A stretch of DNA of 64,000 nucleotides from Daphnia carinata (taxonomy: Eukaryota; Arthropoda; Branchiopoda; Diplostraca; Daphniidae): contig NC_081336.1 in the NCBI RefSeq assembly GCF_022539665.2, forward strand, positions 8,966,778-9,030,777, given 5' to 3'. The position numbers were made by a program, and so were the translations under genes. Positions 32,147 to 43,465 of this stretch are shown here, piece by piece. The notes under the pieces are model-generated. The model did not search any database. It saw only the letters and a program-made list of their open reading frames with translations, and was not told the DNA's origin. Every line of letters starts with the position of its first letter. Positions within the stretch are counted from its first letter, which is position 1.

Positions 32147-35100
32147 GCGCTGGGGGTATTGAGCGTTGACAGGCCGTGATTATAGTAGGCCATAGTCACA
32201 ATCACAAGGTATCGTTTGCCAAATTGTCAAAATATCCGAAGAAGAGAAAAAGAAAAAAATGAAACCAAAATTCAAATAAATACATAGAATTAAAGCCACT
32301 GAAAAACAAAAGCAAAAATAATAAAAGAACTAATAATGAAGAAAACAAAACAATGATGGCAACGTGTTTGCGAACCCTTACTCTCTTCTTCTTCCCGGTG
32401 GCCATTTTGGAATTCGCACATTCATCTATCTGAAGTTGCTGTAGAAACAAGGCCGTTTTCTTTCAGTCGCGGAATTTTTAAAATATTTTGTATTTTGTAG
32501 TTATTTTTTCACAAGTAATTGATATGTGAGTTATAGACATGACAATGAAATAGATTTTCTTTATAGACATAAAAATGAAACAGTTGTTGTCGTCGTTATG
32601 TGGTTACAGACAATGAACTTCTGTTGTTTCAGTATGCTGTAGAACTGTGAATGAAACGAGCTTTGTGAGCTCGCTATCTGCGTGTATATGTTGTAATCCA
32701 CGCCACTGCCATTACGATTGCTCAAATTTCAGGTGAAATTTGATTTTCTGAACAAGTGACGCATGATGTAGTTTAAATTTCGTCAAACGAACAATTTAAG
32801 TGAATTGTAAACCAGTTATGAAGTGAACAGCCAGCGAACACCTTCGTGTGCCATGCGGCCGATTTTTGTGTGGGCCGACTATTGTAATGAAATTGAAATC
32901 CACTACAGGAATTGCCGATCACTTCTAGATTATGAAAAAGATCGCATTTGTGTATGTTTGAGGGCCACTTCCAGAAAATCTTAGAACCCACATTTGGTGA
33001 GTTGTGCCAGTTTTCTTTTCATTTACTTGATTCGTTCTTCTCTCAGAAGTCATTCACGAACGCTTTAGTTTTATCATAATTTTTTCTTGGCTTTTTGATT
33101 AGTAGCCTGATTGCCTTCAATTAGTTTGAGCTTGCATAGTTTTCATCTCAGAAAAGTGAAGCGCTCTCTCTCCAAATCCGAGATGGGCGCTCTTACGCTC
33201 ATCTAGGCGTTTCATTGCAGTTTAGTTGTAGTTACACATTCATGAAGTATATGATTCCGACTAGACTAGTACAAATTGTTAAATCAAAGATTTCCTGATG
33301 TGTTAGAAAAACTGACAGAGATTGAAAAAAAAATTTGCGAAAGGCAAAAATTAGTCGGTAATGAAAAAAAACATTTTTTCAAGCAACGCGGACGTCGATC
33401 CCCAGTTCGATTAATGTTTCCAATGCAGTATTTTTATGCGGTATAATTTGTGGTTGTTTTGTTTCAACACAAGTAAATAGCGCATTTAGTTAACGATTGC
33501 AATTTTCATTCACGTCTATTCCGTTATCGATTAAATGTTTGATTGCATCGAACGCGCATTGCACTGCGCATTTTTTCTAATCCGACATTTGCCTCCACAT
33601 CGATTTTGCCATTGATTAATAGGGTAGTTTTGCCTGTTAGATCCGACCCATAATAACGAACACATAGTTGGCGTAATTGATATCTTCGTGCAATCAGATT
33701 CAGATCAAATAGAAAATGATCAAGATGGTTGTTCGACTTGGGAATGTTTACATTTTCTCTGGAATATAATTTTCAACGAATTATGCTTATCCTTTTAGAA
33801 TGTTTTAAAATATTTGTGAATGTTTGCACTCGCACAGTGTAAAAAAAAAGAATTTTCTTTGTTAGCAGGCAACAAAATCCATCAAGGATGAATGTGCCTG
33901 CGGATGAATTGATATTGAACGATGGCCGTAGATGGCTCTTATTCATATAGTGCACCACTTAATATATGATTGACTATATACAAAAAAGAAAAACGGCGAT
34001 GGCAACATGGTCAGCTGATCGAGAATCATTTGGAGTCCTGGACGAGAATGCAACAACCACTACCCAATCGCCCAGTGTAAACCAGATGGTCAACCATCGA
34101 TGGCTGTGCTGCGTTTGAATGCAATTCATAGCCGAAAAAGTTTTCTGCTCTATTTCCAGGTTAGTTTTTTGATATTTTTTTTTGCTTTCCTTTTGAATTT
34201 GCCGCCGCATTCTGACGTTTCAGAAGCGCCCAAAATCTCGACCCCTCCCCCCCGCTCTCTCCCACTCATTTGGCTGTGATATTTTCAAATTGCAACCGTT
34301 TTTTTTTTCCTTGCGTTGATTTACAAGAGATCCTTGAAAATGGTACAGTTTAAGAATGCACTGAACCCGTCTTTTTCGCAATCAAGTGGCAGGCATGGCC
34401 TTTCAGTACATTCTTTTTCTGCCACGTTTGGCTATGCTGTTTCGATGGCGTCAAAGTGAGGGATGGTGGGCTATTTTTGACAGCGTATTGCTCGAACTGA
34501 TATGAATGAAATGGAAAAGATTAGCTGTTTTCCCATTCATCTAATGGCCTGGCGGAATCGTTTGAAGAACTGTCTCTTTCTTGCCGACTGCGTTTTATTG
34601 ATTTTTCGCTTTTTGTTCTCCCAAACTTTTGAAGGTCACACCAGAAAAAGTGGCGTTTTGTCGTCTTCCCGATAGATGTACAGTATATTCTTTAAAAAAA
34701 AATCATGAACACAACTTCATATAAGCAGATGATTTGGCTAAAAACATATAGCCAAACATATAATATTGGAATTTTTAAAAATCAATAAAATACTTGAATT
34801 ATTAAATGGCTGTGCTGTTTATGTGAACTACACAAGTTGACAATCACACAAGTCACAATCATTGTTCTCTCATGAACTAATCATTTTCTGAAATGGCACA
34901 TAGTTATAAAAATGGAAAACAAAGAGAATAATAGGCTTGTTGAAACGAATAATGAATCATCAGGCTGCGATGCAGTCATACTTGTATTTTATCCAAGTGA
35001 ATTTTTTTCATTTTCAATTCGTTTCTAAATGCCCACATAGTATTTTCAAGTCGTCGAATGAATTGCAATCAATGTCGCTAAAGGGATAATGAATTGACAA

Positions 35101-35291
35101 CACACAACGGCGATGCAGTCATACTTGTATTTTAAAAGTGAAGTTATTCAGCATGTGTAAAACAGCCACGAAAGCGGGAAATTTGAATTTTGTAGCGGTA
35201 AAAGATAAACGAATACAGAATGAATGACAGTCGCCCTATTTTAGTTTTCCCTTGTCAAAGTGCATTGCATCGCTTAGAAACGAATTATGGT
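32147..35291. repeat. right-arm flank with ankyrin relics
   Basis: 32210-33060 mirrors 22930-23760. 33120-33740 (minus strand) is a broken ankyrin relic whose lead-in (YQLRQLCVRYYGSDLTGK) still resembles the kinase-ankyrin exon 4, with stops further on. 34010-34720 mirrors the block at 4400-5100. 35020-35280 is the common 3' flank of the kinase-ankyrin genes. No intact gene is seen. Confidence 0.5.
33224..33395 (-). repeat. ectopic insertion copied from kinase-gene 5' flank
   Basis: This 170-bp segment interrupts the ankyrin relic of the right arm and is absent from the equivalent place in the left arm (near 22800). It resembles 37965-38130, starting at TTGTAGTTACACATTCAT and ending near a TTTTCAAGCAAC motif. 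Confidence 0.55.
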
Positions 35292-36684
35292 TCAAACAAG
35301 AATGGCTTCGTCAAGCAGTTTTAGGATTTCGTTTTTGTTGCTAATCTTATCATTATCGCGTAAATAAATTCGTGCATCGTCCTTTGCATTCACATCGATT
35401 CTCAGTTGGATTAATAGCTGAATGGAGTCAATTAAATTTGGGCTTGAATTTGATTTACACAAATAATGGAGCGCATTCCATCCCTTTTTGTCCTTTGCAT
35501 TCACATCGATTCCAAGGCGAATAAAGTGTTTGATTCTTCCAACTAGATCAGGCGACGAGTCACGGGCACAAAGTTCACGAAATTCTTCTTCTTTTTTAGT
35601 CAACTAAGTTGGAGAAATTTACTATTGTCTACGTTGCCACTTCCTCGCTTTGAAAAAAATAATATTACTTTATTCTTAATGCATTCCAGTTGTTTGACGA
35701 TTTCTGCCGATTTCATTCTTTTTTCCGGATCGTTTTCCAACATTTTTTTAAGTAAGTCATCCTCATAGTATTTGCGCAATTCGCCATCAATATCTGGAAT
35801 TAAGCAACCAAGTGTTCATCAATAGAAGAGTAAATTAGAGTGGAAGTAAATTGGGATTACTTTTCATATTCGCCGGATCATTTCTAATTATGTTCATGGG
35901 AATTTCAGTTTCATCTGAACCGAACAGATGTTCTCCCTTTAAAAAAATAAAACCGAAGACGAGGCCAAGGACAAACACATCGCTCTTGACGGTTCCCCAA
36001 AATTGTTTCGTTTCCGCATTATTTTCGTTGATGAGTTTTTTCAGCACTTCGGGTGCCCACCAATTTCTGGTTCCTCTCACGCCAGACCACGAATGATATC
36101 CCTTTTCGTTTACGGATTTGGCCAGTCCAAAATCAGCCCATTTGATTATTATCTCTTGATGTTTTCCAGGCCTTCGCATAATGAGGATGTTGTGCGGTTT
36201 AATGTCTCTATGAATTAATTTCTTTGAATGGATGTATGCCAGGCCCGTAGCTAATTGACGGAAAACTTCGATTTGACATGGCGAAGGTCCGTTGTATTTT
36301 TGGGGATCATCCGACTTCAGGAAAAGTTGATTTAAAGAAGCGTCACATAATTCCAATACGTAGTACCTTTAACACGGTAACGAAAACAAAAAACAATTCA
36401 AATTTGAAATCATATTGTTATCTTAAACCAGGATAAAAAAATGTCATACATAAAGTCGTTGTCCTTTTCACAGTGAAAAAGTCTGACGATGTTTGGATGA
36501 TTTAACTTAAGCATCGCTTCTTCTTCTATTTTGTTGACACGATGTATTTCAACTCTTTTTACTGCCACTTTACGACCTCCGAACCCTTTTAATATCATAC
36601 TAGAACTATACCATAACTTCCCTTTGTATACCGTACCAAAGGCACCTTCCCTATGGTTTTTTCGCGGTCGAACATAAATTTCAT
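35292..36684 (-). pseudogene. IRE1-like kinase-ankyrin gene of right arm, frameshifted in glycine loop
   Basis: Exons on the minus strand: 36684-36450, 36366-35861, 35793-35669 and 35603-35292. Exon 1 is one base shorter than its left-arm partner. The run GGGG before the glycine loop is GGG, which shifts the frame early and removes the normal start. The rest is well kept: HRDIKPHN with the catalytic Asn, [17 protein letters not shown], and an open exon 4 with a complete cap. Exon 4 carries a single full ankyrin unit against two and a half or more in the left copy. A product starting at the internal ATG near 36598 would lack the glycine loop. A sequencing error in the G run cannot be excluded; if so, this would be the better of the two arm genes. 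Confidence 0.7.
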
Positions 36685-39600
36685 CTTTTTCTTATTTTTT
36701 TTTTAACTAAAAATGGTACGTACTCGTGACCAGCATTCCCAGTCCACGTCCAGGTTCTTCTTTATTTTTGCGAACACAATCTTACTGAAACTCTTTTCGT
36801 TTCAACATCACTAACTCCGAACTTTCCTTCGAACACGTGACTCAAACCATCCGCTATATTTTCGATACTCCCCAACTACAGGATAACTGAATAGTTCCAC
36901 AATGTTAAGTTTTCGATTGACGTTGTTTCGATGGCGCCCTTCTAGATCTACACAAATGACCAACGCCCTTAGTTGATATCTCGTTTTATCTCGAACCGCA
37001 CAACGTCACAGGCCAGGTTTATCAGTAGTGAAATGTGTCTCTTGCTCAACGATTCGAGATAGAGAAAAAAAGAAACTCTGAACTTTTTTTTTTTTTGCAC
37101 TTGGACACGGTAGAATCTTCCCGCCTACACTTGTTTAAATTATTGTTATTACGCTAGGCAATCTTTTCGATATCATTTGCCGCGGGGAGCGTAAATTTGT
37201 ATTGCCTGTACTTTTGCCTGGCCATGTTACCAACTGCGTATGTGTGAATCTCATTCACTTTAATTGCTATCCATATTTTTGCCATCGCTGTTTATTTTTA
37301 GTATTAAAATTTGTGCTGGAAACTGAGCATGAAGAAATTATGTTTTTTTAATTCTTTGTTTTTGCTCTGTATTTTCTAGTAAACAATTTCTGGGAGGAAT
37401 TGCTGTGAATTTCAAACGCCTTCTAAATGCAGGAATGGATTTGTGTGACGAACGTTGGCAGAAAAGTGTGACTGGTACCCACCAACACGGCAGGCTAACG
37501 TAAAATCAAATGCGGTAATTATTGCTTATCTGTATAGCGTGTGCTATTATACCTTTCGTGTTGAACATGTTTCAGTTGACTTGGAATTACGTTTTCTAGG
37601 TCGACCAAAGTACCGTATTGGGGATTAGCAACATTACTAGGGAAGAATCGAGACAGTTATTATCGCGTTCATCGTGATTTATTTCCGATTCCCTGGACTA
37701 TGCGACGGAACCAATCGCGTCATCCGAATGTGAAGAGCTACAGTACACATGTGCGGACACCTTCATTATTCAGCCGCCTCTAGTGGATAATGGGCAGCTG
37801 TGGTCTCGGACTAGTGACCAGGTTGTTTTATCTTTACTTTTGGCCATATTTTTCATGCTACCATTTTGAAAGAAACTGTTGTGGATTTTAACGATTTTTC
37901 TGTTTAGGAATGGATTTGTGTGAACGATCGACTGCTGCGTCTCCGAAAGGTCCACGGTCATTTTCGTTGTAGTTACACATTCATATTGTTTACATCTTGG
38001 CCAGCAAACACTAGCACTTTTTAGGAAATCAAAGATTACCTGATATGTTAAAAAAAAACTTTAAAAAATTTAATAAAAATTGGCGAATGGTAAAAATTAA
38101 CCGGTACTGAAAAAGGGAAATTGTTTTCAAGCAACTGAGAAGATAAAAAGAAAACGTGAAAATTTAATTTATGTAATTTCTGTAAATTTTATCAGAGCCA
38201 TGGAAACTGAGTTGAACTTTGGACATATTACAAATTAGTATTAATAATAGAAAATTGTAAATTTATTAATATTATATTACAATTCAGTGTTAGCAATAAC
38301 AGTGGTAAGATGTTGACTGTCAGTTGTTTCGATGTCCGCATTCCATGTTTTACGAACCTTTGTCACAACTCACAAGGTATCGTTTGCCAAGTTGTCAAAA
38401 TATCCGAGGAAGAGAAAAAAAAAGGAAATAAAAATTCAAATAAATACATCAAATTAAAAAAACTGATAAATATACGCAAAAATAATAAAAGAACTAATAT
38501 TGAAAAAAAACTAAAAAATTATGGCAACGTGTTTGCGAACCCTTACTCTCTTCTTCTACCCGGTGGCCATTTTGAAATTCGCACATTCATCCATATGAAG
38601 TTGCTGCAGAAACAAGGCCGTTCTTTTGCAGTCGGGTAATTTTCGAAATATTTTTTATTTTTTATTTTTTCACTATTAACCGATGAGTTATAGATATGAA
38701 AATGAAATAGATGTTGTCTGCGTTATCTTGTGGTTACAGCCAATGAACTTTTTGTTTAAGTGTCCTTTATTACTTTGAAAGAAACGTGGTTTGAGAGCTC
38801 CTTATCTGCGTGTATCTGCTGTAATCCACGCCACTGCCATTTAGATTGCGCAAATTTCAGGTGGAATTTAATCTTGCGAACAAGTGACATTATGTAATTC
38901 AAATTTCGTCAAACGAATTTTTTTAGTGAATCGTAAACCAGTCGCGAGGTGAACAGCAAGTGAACAATTTTGTGTGCGACGCAGTCGATTTTTTGTGGGT
39001 GGGTTCTATTTGTAATTTCATCATTATATACTATACGAGACTCTTCTTTGTTAGTATTACCTAAATTTGTCTAATGTGTTTCCCTGGGGCACTATTATTT
39101 CTGATCACCTGACAAACAGTTGCTGACGATTACATTCGACATTTTTTGTTTTAGGCCACTATTTCATTCCCTTCGTCTCCGTTTACAAGTCGATATCCAT
39201 TGCAGAGGCGGTGCCAATCACTACTAGATATGAACAAAATCACATTTGTGAATGTTCGATGGCCACGTCCAAAAAGTCTTAAAACCCATATCTGGTGAGT
39301 TATGCCATTTTTCTTTTCATTTACGTTTACTAGTTCTTCTCACCACGTTTACTCAAGAACGCTTTAATTTTTAAATTATTATTTTTTTTTTTTGGCTTTG
39401 CATTCCTGGTGTTTTCTTTTCAATTTTGTTTTTACTACCCTGCCTTTTTCCGAGTATCAGTCGTTTACATCGTTTCCATTCAATTATGGTTACTTTATGA
39501 AATCGTTGGCAATAGCACTCCCCTCGTACTAGAGTTTATACGAAAACCGTTGGTCCCGAGTATTTGTTTTCGATAAACATAGCAGTTCACTTTCTTAGCT

Positions 39601-39952
39601 GAAGCATGCAGATGTTGTTTCGCACAGTCTTTGCAGCTTTTGTTTCTCGTCACCCCTCTTTTGTGAAGCATTGATCATCTAAGGGCAACGACGTACAAAT
39701 GTTTGGTACAGTTTGCAATGGGTCCACGAAAGTGTCGGGTCGGGGCATGACGAGTTTCAGTTTCACAGAATTCTATGGATTAAATGTTGATTCCACATAT
39801 TTTTTAACGTGATTTATTGCAAGGGTTCTTTATCTCGCATACATTTTTTCTCTTAAATGATTAAAATGACGAACACAAGACAACGAATAGGAGAATGGAT
39901 CTGCCCTAGGACATGTTTTGGGACAAGTGATCGTTCAAGATTAGTATCTTTG
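36685..39952. repeat. right-arm 5' flank of kinase-ankyrin gene
   Basis: Mirror of 17060-20310. It includes the conserved element at about 36959-36981 and the exon-1 relic near 36770-36860. A 64-codon frame at 37770-37961 has a similar open copy at 19033-19227, but a third, older copy near 13300-13440 is full of stops, so I do not call it coding. Confidence 0.55.
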
Positions 39953-40547
39953 TCAAATACGTCCCTGGGCAAGCGCAGCGTCGTCGAGGAGTTTTAGAAT
40001 TTCTTTCTTATTGTTTATTGCAGTATTTTTGCGTAAAGTAGATCGTGGGTCATTTCCATTGGGTACGACGCAAATATTCTGTTTGATTAATAGTTTGATT
40101 GCTTCCAATGAGTTTGAGCTGGCATAGTTTTCACCACACAAAAAGTGAAGCGCATTCTCTCCATATTTGTTCTTTGCGTTGACGTCGATCCCCAGTTCGA
40201 TCAATGTTTTCATTGCGCCGATAAAATTTGTGGTTGTTTTGTTTCGACACAAATAAAGGAGCGCATTCAGCTTACGGTCGCATGTTTCGTTCACGTCGAT
40301 TTTGTAAGAGATTAAGAGTTTGATTGCATCGATGAACTGTGGGCTTGAATTATGTTCGCATAAATAATGAAGCGCATTTCTTCCAATTCTGTCCTTTGCC
40401 TTCACCTCGATTCCGTCGTTAATTAATTCGTCGATTCCATATATCGACTTGCAATTAAATTGCAACTTTCGTGTCTTTTTGAGAAAAGGCGTTTTTTTTC
40501 CCTCATTTTTTTCTACTCGATTGAATTCATTTGACTCTTGTTGCAAG
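39953..40547 (-). pseudogene. ankyrin-repeat gene missing its 5' exons
   Basis: It encodes four ankyrin units (ALHYLCEH, ALLYLCRN, ALHFLCGE and preceding lead-in) and the family cap (NNKKEILKLLDDAA), ending TGA/TAA-side at 39953. The frame opens just after an acceptor-like AATAG, as exon 4 of the kinase-ankyrin genes does, but there is no kinase upstream. A C1q-like gene end lies only 120 bp away. No in-frame ATG exists near its beginning. It is intact as a frame and may still serve as an exon, but I treat it as a truncated copy. Confidence 0.6.
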
Positions 40548-40667
40548 CTATTTTATTTTGGCTGGAATTTCATCGCATGAAACGTCAATTGAAAATGTAT
40601 TTCATTTTCCGTTTCACTTAATTTCAGCCCACCTTGGCCAATGCGTCTGGCAGAAGTAATGTTTCAC

Positions 40668-41525
40668 TTAAAGAGACATATCTTCTTCCAACATGAAACC
40701 GTTAAAATGTGCGAAATTGGTTGTGCCCCATATGTATCCATTTGTTGGTATGTTGTAGGCCTGTATATAGATCTGGTCTCCTTTCTTCAATTGAAGCGTC
40801 GTTTGCATCGAAAACGTTTCAAATTGTTCGCCGGTGGCGATCTCGTCTGAGAAAGCAGATGCCATGGGATAACCGTTCATGTACATGAAGATACCGCAAT
40901 ATTGTCTCGATGTGAATCCGGCAGGAAAGTAGGCCATTGCGGAGAACGAGAAAAAATATTTGCCTGCGCTCGGCGCCGTGAATTTGCCAGTCGTCTTATT
41001 GTAGGCTCCCCCACGTTCAATTAATTATTCATGATTATTCATTATTATTCTAAGACGTCGGCAAATCCGATCCACCTCTGAAAACCTGTTAGGTATTGGA
41101 CGTTTATTCAATCGTGCTTCAGAGGGCATTTGCTGTTGGTCAGCGTTTCTTACCTGGGTCTGTCGTTGAAAGACAAAAGTTGGCATTCCGCTTTTTGGCA
41201 TTCCGCTTGACGTCTGCCTCACTGCAGCATCGGTAGATATGGGTTTCGCTGTGGTTCTTTCGCTGGCTCCCTGGAATGAAGCCACTTGAGCTTCAAGGTG
41301 ACTAACATACGATTGCAGAGATTCCTGCATTTAAGGAAAAATGTCAACGAGAAAAAGGTTCAACACGGTTCGTGTGTTTGTAGCAAAACGTCAACTTACA
41401 AGATTGGTCTTTAGTTCTTCCACTATTCCCTCTAAAGAAATCGGTTCAGGAAGGCCAGTCATGGCGCATGACGAACAAAACGCCATCAATAAAAGGCCTA
41501 AATGCGTTGCGGAGAAGCGAGCCAT
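40668..41525 (-). pseudogene. secreted coiled-coil/C1q-like gene with internal deletion
   Basis: Exon 1 (41525-41400) encodes a signal peptide (MARFSATHLGLLLMAFCSSC) and exon 2 (41324-41154) a short helical, Ser/Thr-rich stalk; both are in phase 0. Exon 3 begins at 41085. It contains WIGFADV in one frame, then three stops in an AT-rich filler near 41030-41050, then the second half of a C1q-like domain in another frame (GGAYNKTTGKFTAP, YFFSFSAM, ending GFMLEEDMSL at 40668). The first half of the C1q domain is missing. C1q-like proteins are secreted trimers often used as lectin-like recognition molecules in invertebrates. Confidence 0.65.
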
Positions 41526-41591
41526 GATTTTCAAATAGGATTCCTCTTGTGAAACTGAAACCGAATCAGTTGTGTGGCGGCCACTGCCACC

Positions 41592-41602
41592 GCCTTTTAT
41601 TG
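41592..41602 (-). promoter_or_regulatory. TATA-like box of the C1q-like gene
   Basis: On the minus strand CAATAAAAGGC lies about 70 nt before the ATG at 41525, a normal distance for a short 5' leader. It is weaker than the TATA boxes of the two neighbouring secreted-protein genes. Confidence 0.35.
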
Positions 41603-41736
41603 AGCTCCAACTCGTTCAGTTAATCGATTGTGATTCGTCTGTCGAATTGGCATGTCGCTAGTTGTTGTCGCAGGTGCGGAACAACTGCCGTTTTCCGTGT
41701 ATCGATAACAGAAAAGTTGATTAGAAGCCCTTCGGT

Positions 41737-42114
41737 TCAATAACATTGACTAGTGGCTTGTATGTGTACAGTTGTTACAATATTAAAGCAATAATTCACG
41801 AGATTGTCGAACGTAATTCCGTCGCGAATGCCTGTGTTGATTTCTGGAAAATGCAACAAATTATAATTAACAAATTCATGCATCTGCAAAAATGTTTCCA
41901 CTTGTAACTTTTCAGGCATTTCAGCAGAAAACCGGAAATCACTCAAAGATAACTGATGTGTCTTTGCAATTTGCATGATCATCGCAATGGAATTGGATCT
42001 GCTTTTCGCTGGTTTTATGTTGGAGCAATGATTTATGTTCAGGTAATTTTTTTTTGTATTTGAAAGATTTTTGATGACACAGAAACTTGGGTAGTTTTCT
42101 ACAAGTTGTTGCAT
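41737..42114 (-). CDS. hypothetical protein, possible internal or last exon
   Basis: Open frame of 125 codons. Upstream the frame stays open past an AG acceptor and reads TTAIAGHSLEEQMQQLVENY. This resembles the mature start of the C1q-like gene at 47487 (STVEQQLQQLKENY). The rest has no domain I recognise. It may be a diverged member of the same secreted coiled-coil family, or a chance frame. No start exon was found. Confidence 0.3.
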   Translation of the reverse strand: MQQLVENYPSFCVIKNLSNTKKNYLNINHCSNIKPAKSRSNSIAMIMQIAKTHQLSLSDFRFSAEMPEKLQVETFLQMHEFVNYNLLHFPEINTGIRDGITFDNLVNYCFNIVTTVHIQATSQCY

Positions 42115-43309
42115 TTGTTCTTCTAGAGAATGACCAGCGATTGCTGTCGTGAATGCGGCCGTTTATTTTGAGAAGTAACTTATCATTTTTATCTACTTTT
42201 CCTTTATCGTCGTTTTCACATTTAATGCTTTAAATTAATTTTCCTAGAATGGCACTGTCTGCATGTCAAAACAAAAGGGGAGGAGTTATCCCTGACCCCT
42301 TACAAAAATGAATGGAGACAAAGGGACAGTCGAGCAGCCATCTGTTGTAAAACTTCGATAATGTAATTAATTTTAATCCTCGAAATTTTTTTTACTTATT
42401 TCATTCGGTGTAATTTGGCATCACTGTTGGTGGTTGATATGGAATGGGTAGAAAAAGAGAAAAAGAGCTCATTCAACGTGGTCGATTCAACATGGCCGCT
42501 GTCATTAGGCGCACATTCGTTAAAGCCGTAATTAACTTACGTGCTTGATTAGAGTTTGTTCTCACCGCATGTAACACATATTTTGAGTTACGAAATCCTC
42601 TTATGCAAGGTATTTGTATTTCTTCCATTAATTTGTTGCCCCCAAAAGTGGTCATTTGGTATTTGTATCAATTAGGACAGAAAACTTGGATGAATCGGCA
42701 GGAAGCAGACTTGCAATCAGATGATACTGATTGACCACATGTCCTTCAATTTCCTGCATAGCTATCAGGAAAGAAAAAAAACAGAGAAGATAAAAAACGA
42801 TTGGTTCTATAGTTCTAAACGATAAAATTTTTCACAGTACATGTGAATTGGATCGAGGTACTGCTGCATTTTCAGTTGTTAGTTAATTTTTATTCAGTTT
42901 TATTGTCTGTCAATTTTGAAATGCTTTCGAAGACTTTAGCCATAGGAAAGATCTATATATTCCCAAATTAGTTACGTTATTTATAACCTTTCTTTGTTGT
43001 TTTAATCTACTTTTGTCAGTGCCATCCTTTGCATAAGTTGGCAATCGAAGACAGCAAAACAACAAGCAACGAGAACTGGAAAGGCAATTTAAAACATGTT
43101 TCATCCTCGAGCAGTACCCATTTCTTACTAATTCTTTCTAGATATAATGAGTTAGCTTAACGTTTCTGGGGAAGAAATCTCTCTTAGGTGATGTGGATTT
43201 CTTAACTTGGTGGATTTTGAGAACTTACTGTCCAACTTAACCGGTTTTTTTTGTATTCCTTATAGCATTTTGCAAATTTCATGTTAGTCGGGATTTCATG
43301 CATGTTGCT

Positions 43310-43465
43310 AGGATAAAAAAAAACAACCGAAGCCAAGGCAAAGGGCGAACACATCGCCGTTGACAGTACCTCGAAGCTAATGTACTGTTTTATTGATGAG
43401 GAATTTCATGAAGTCCGAGGTCGAGCAATTTCGATTCCTCTCACTCCAATGACGAACGGTCAAAA
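43310..43465 (-). pseudogene. kinase exon-2 relic
   Basis: On the minus strand GTVNGDVFALCLGFG matches [15 protein letters not shown] of the kinase-ankyrin family. It is preceded by a degenerate RNxxCSTSDFMKFLINK that corresponds to [15 protein letters not shown]. Stops and substitutions show long decay. It is isolated from any other kinase exon. Confidence 0.5.

Larger units (their letters stand above)
31606..40310 (-). repeat. right arm of large inverted duplication
   Basis: This is the reverse-complement partner of 16727-24148, as listed there. It is longer because it keeps about 900 bp (about 33740-34440) missing from the left arm and carries a private 170-bp insertion at 33224-33395. 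Genes in it run on the minus strand, mirroring the left arm. Confidence 0.85.

Noticed and set aside
16727-40310. Whole inverted duplication as one large transposon
   Set aside because: No transposase, integrase or terminal target duplication is seen; segmental inverted duplication fits better.
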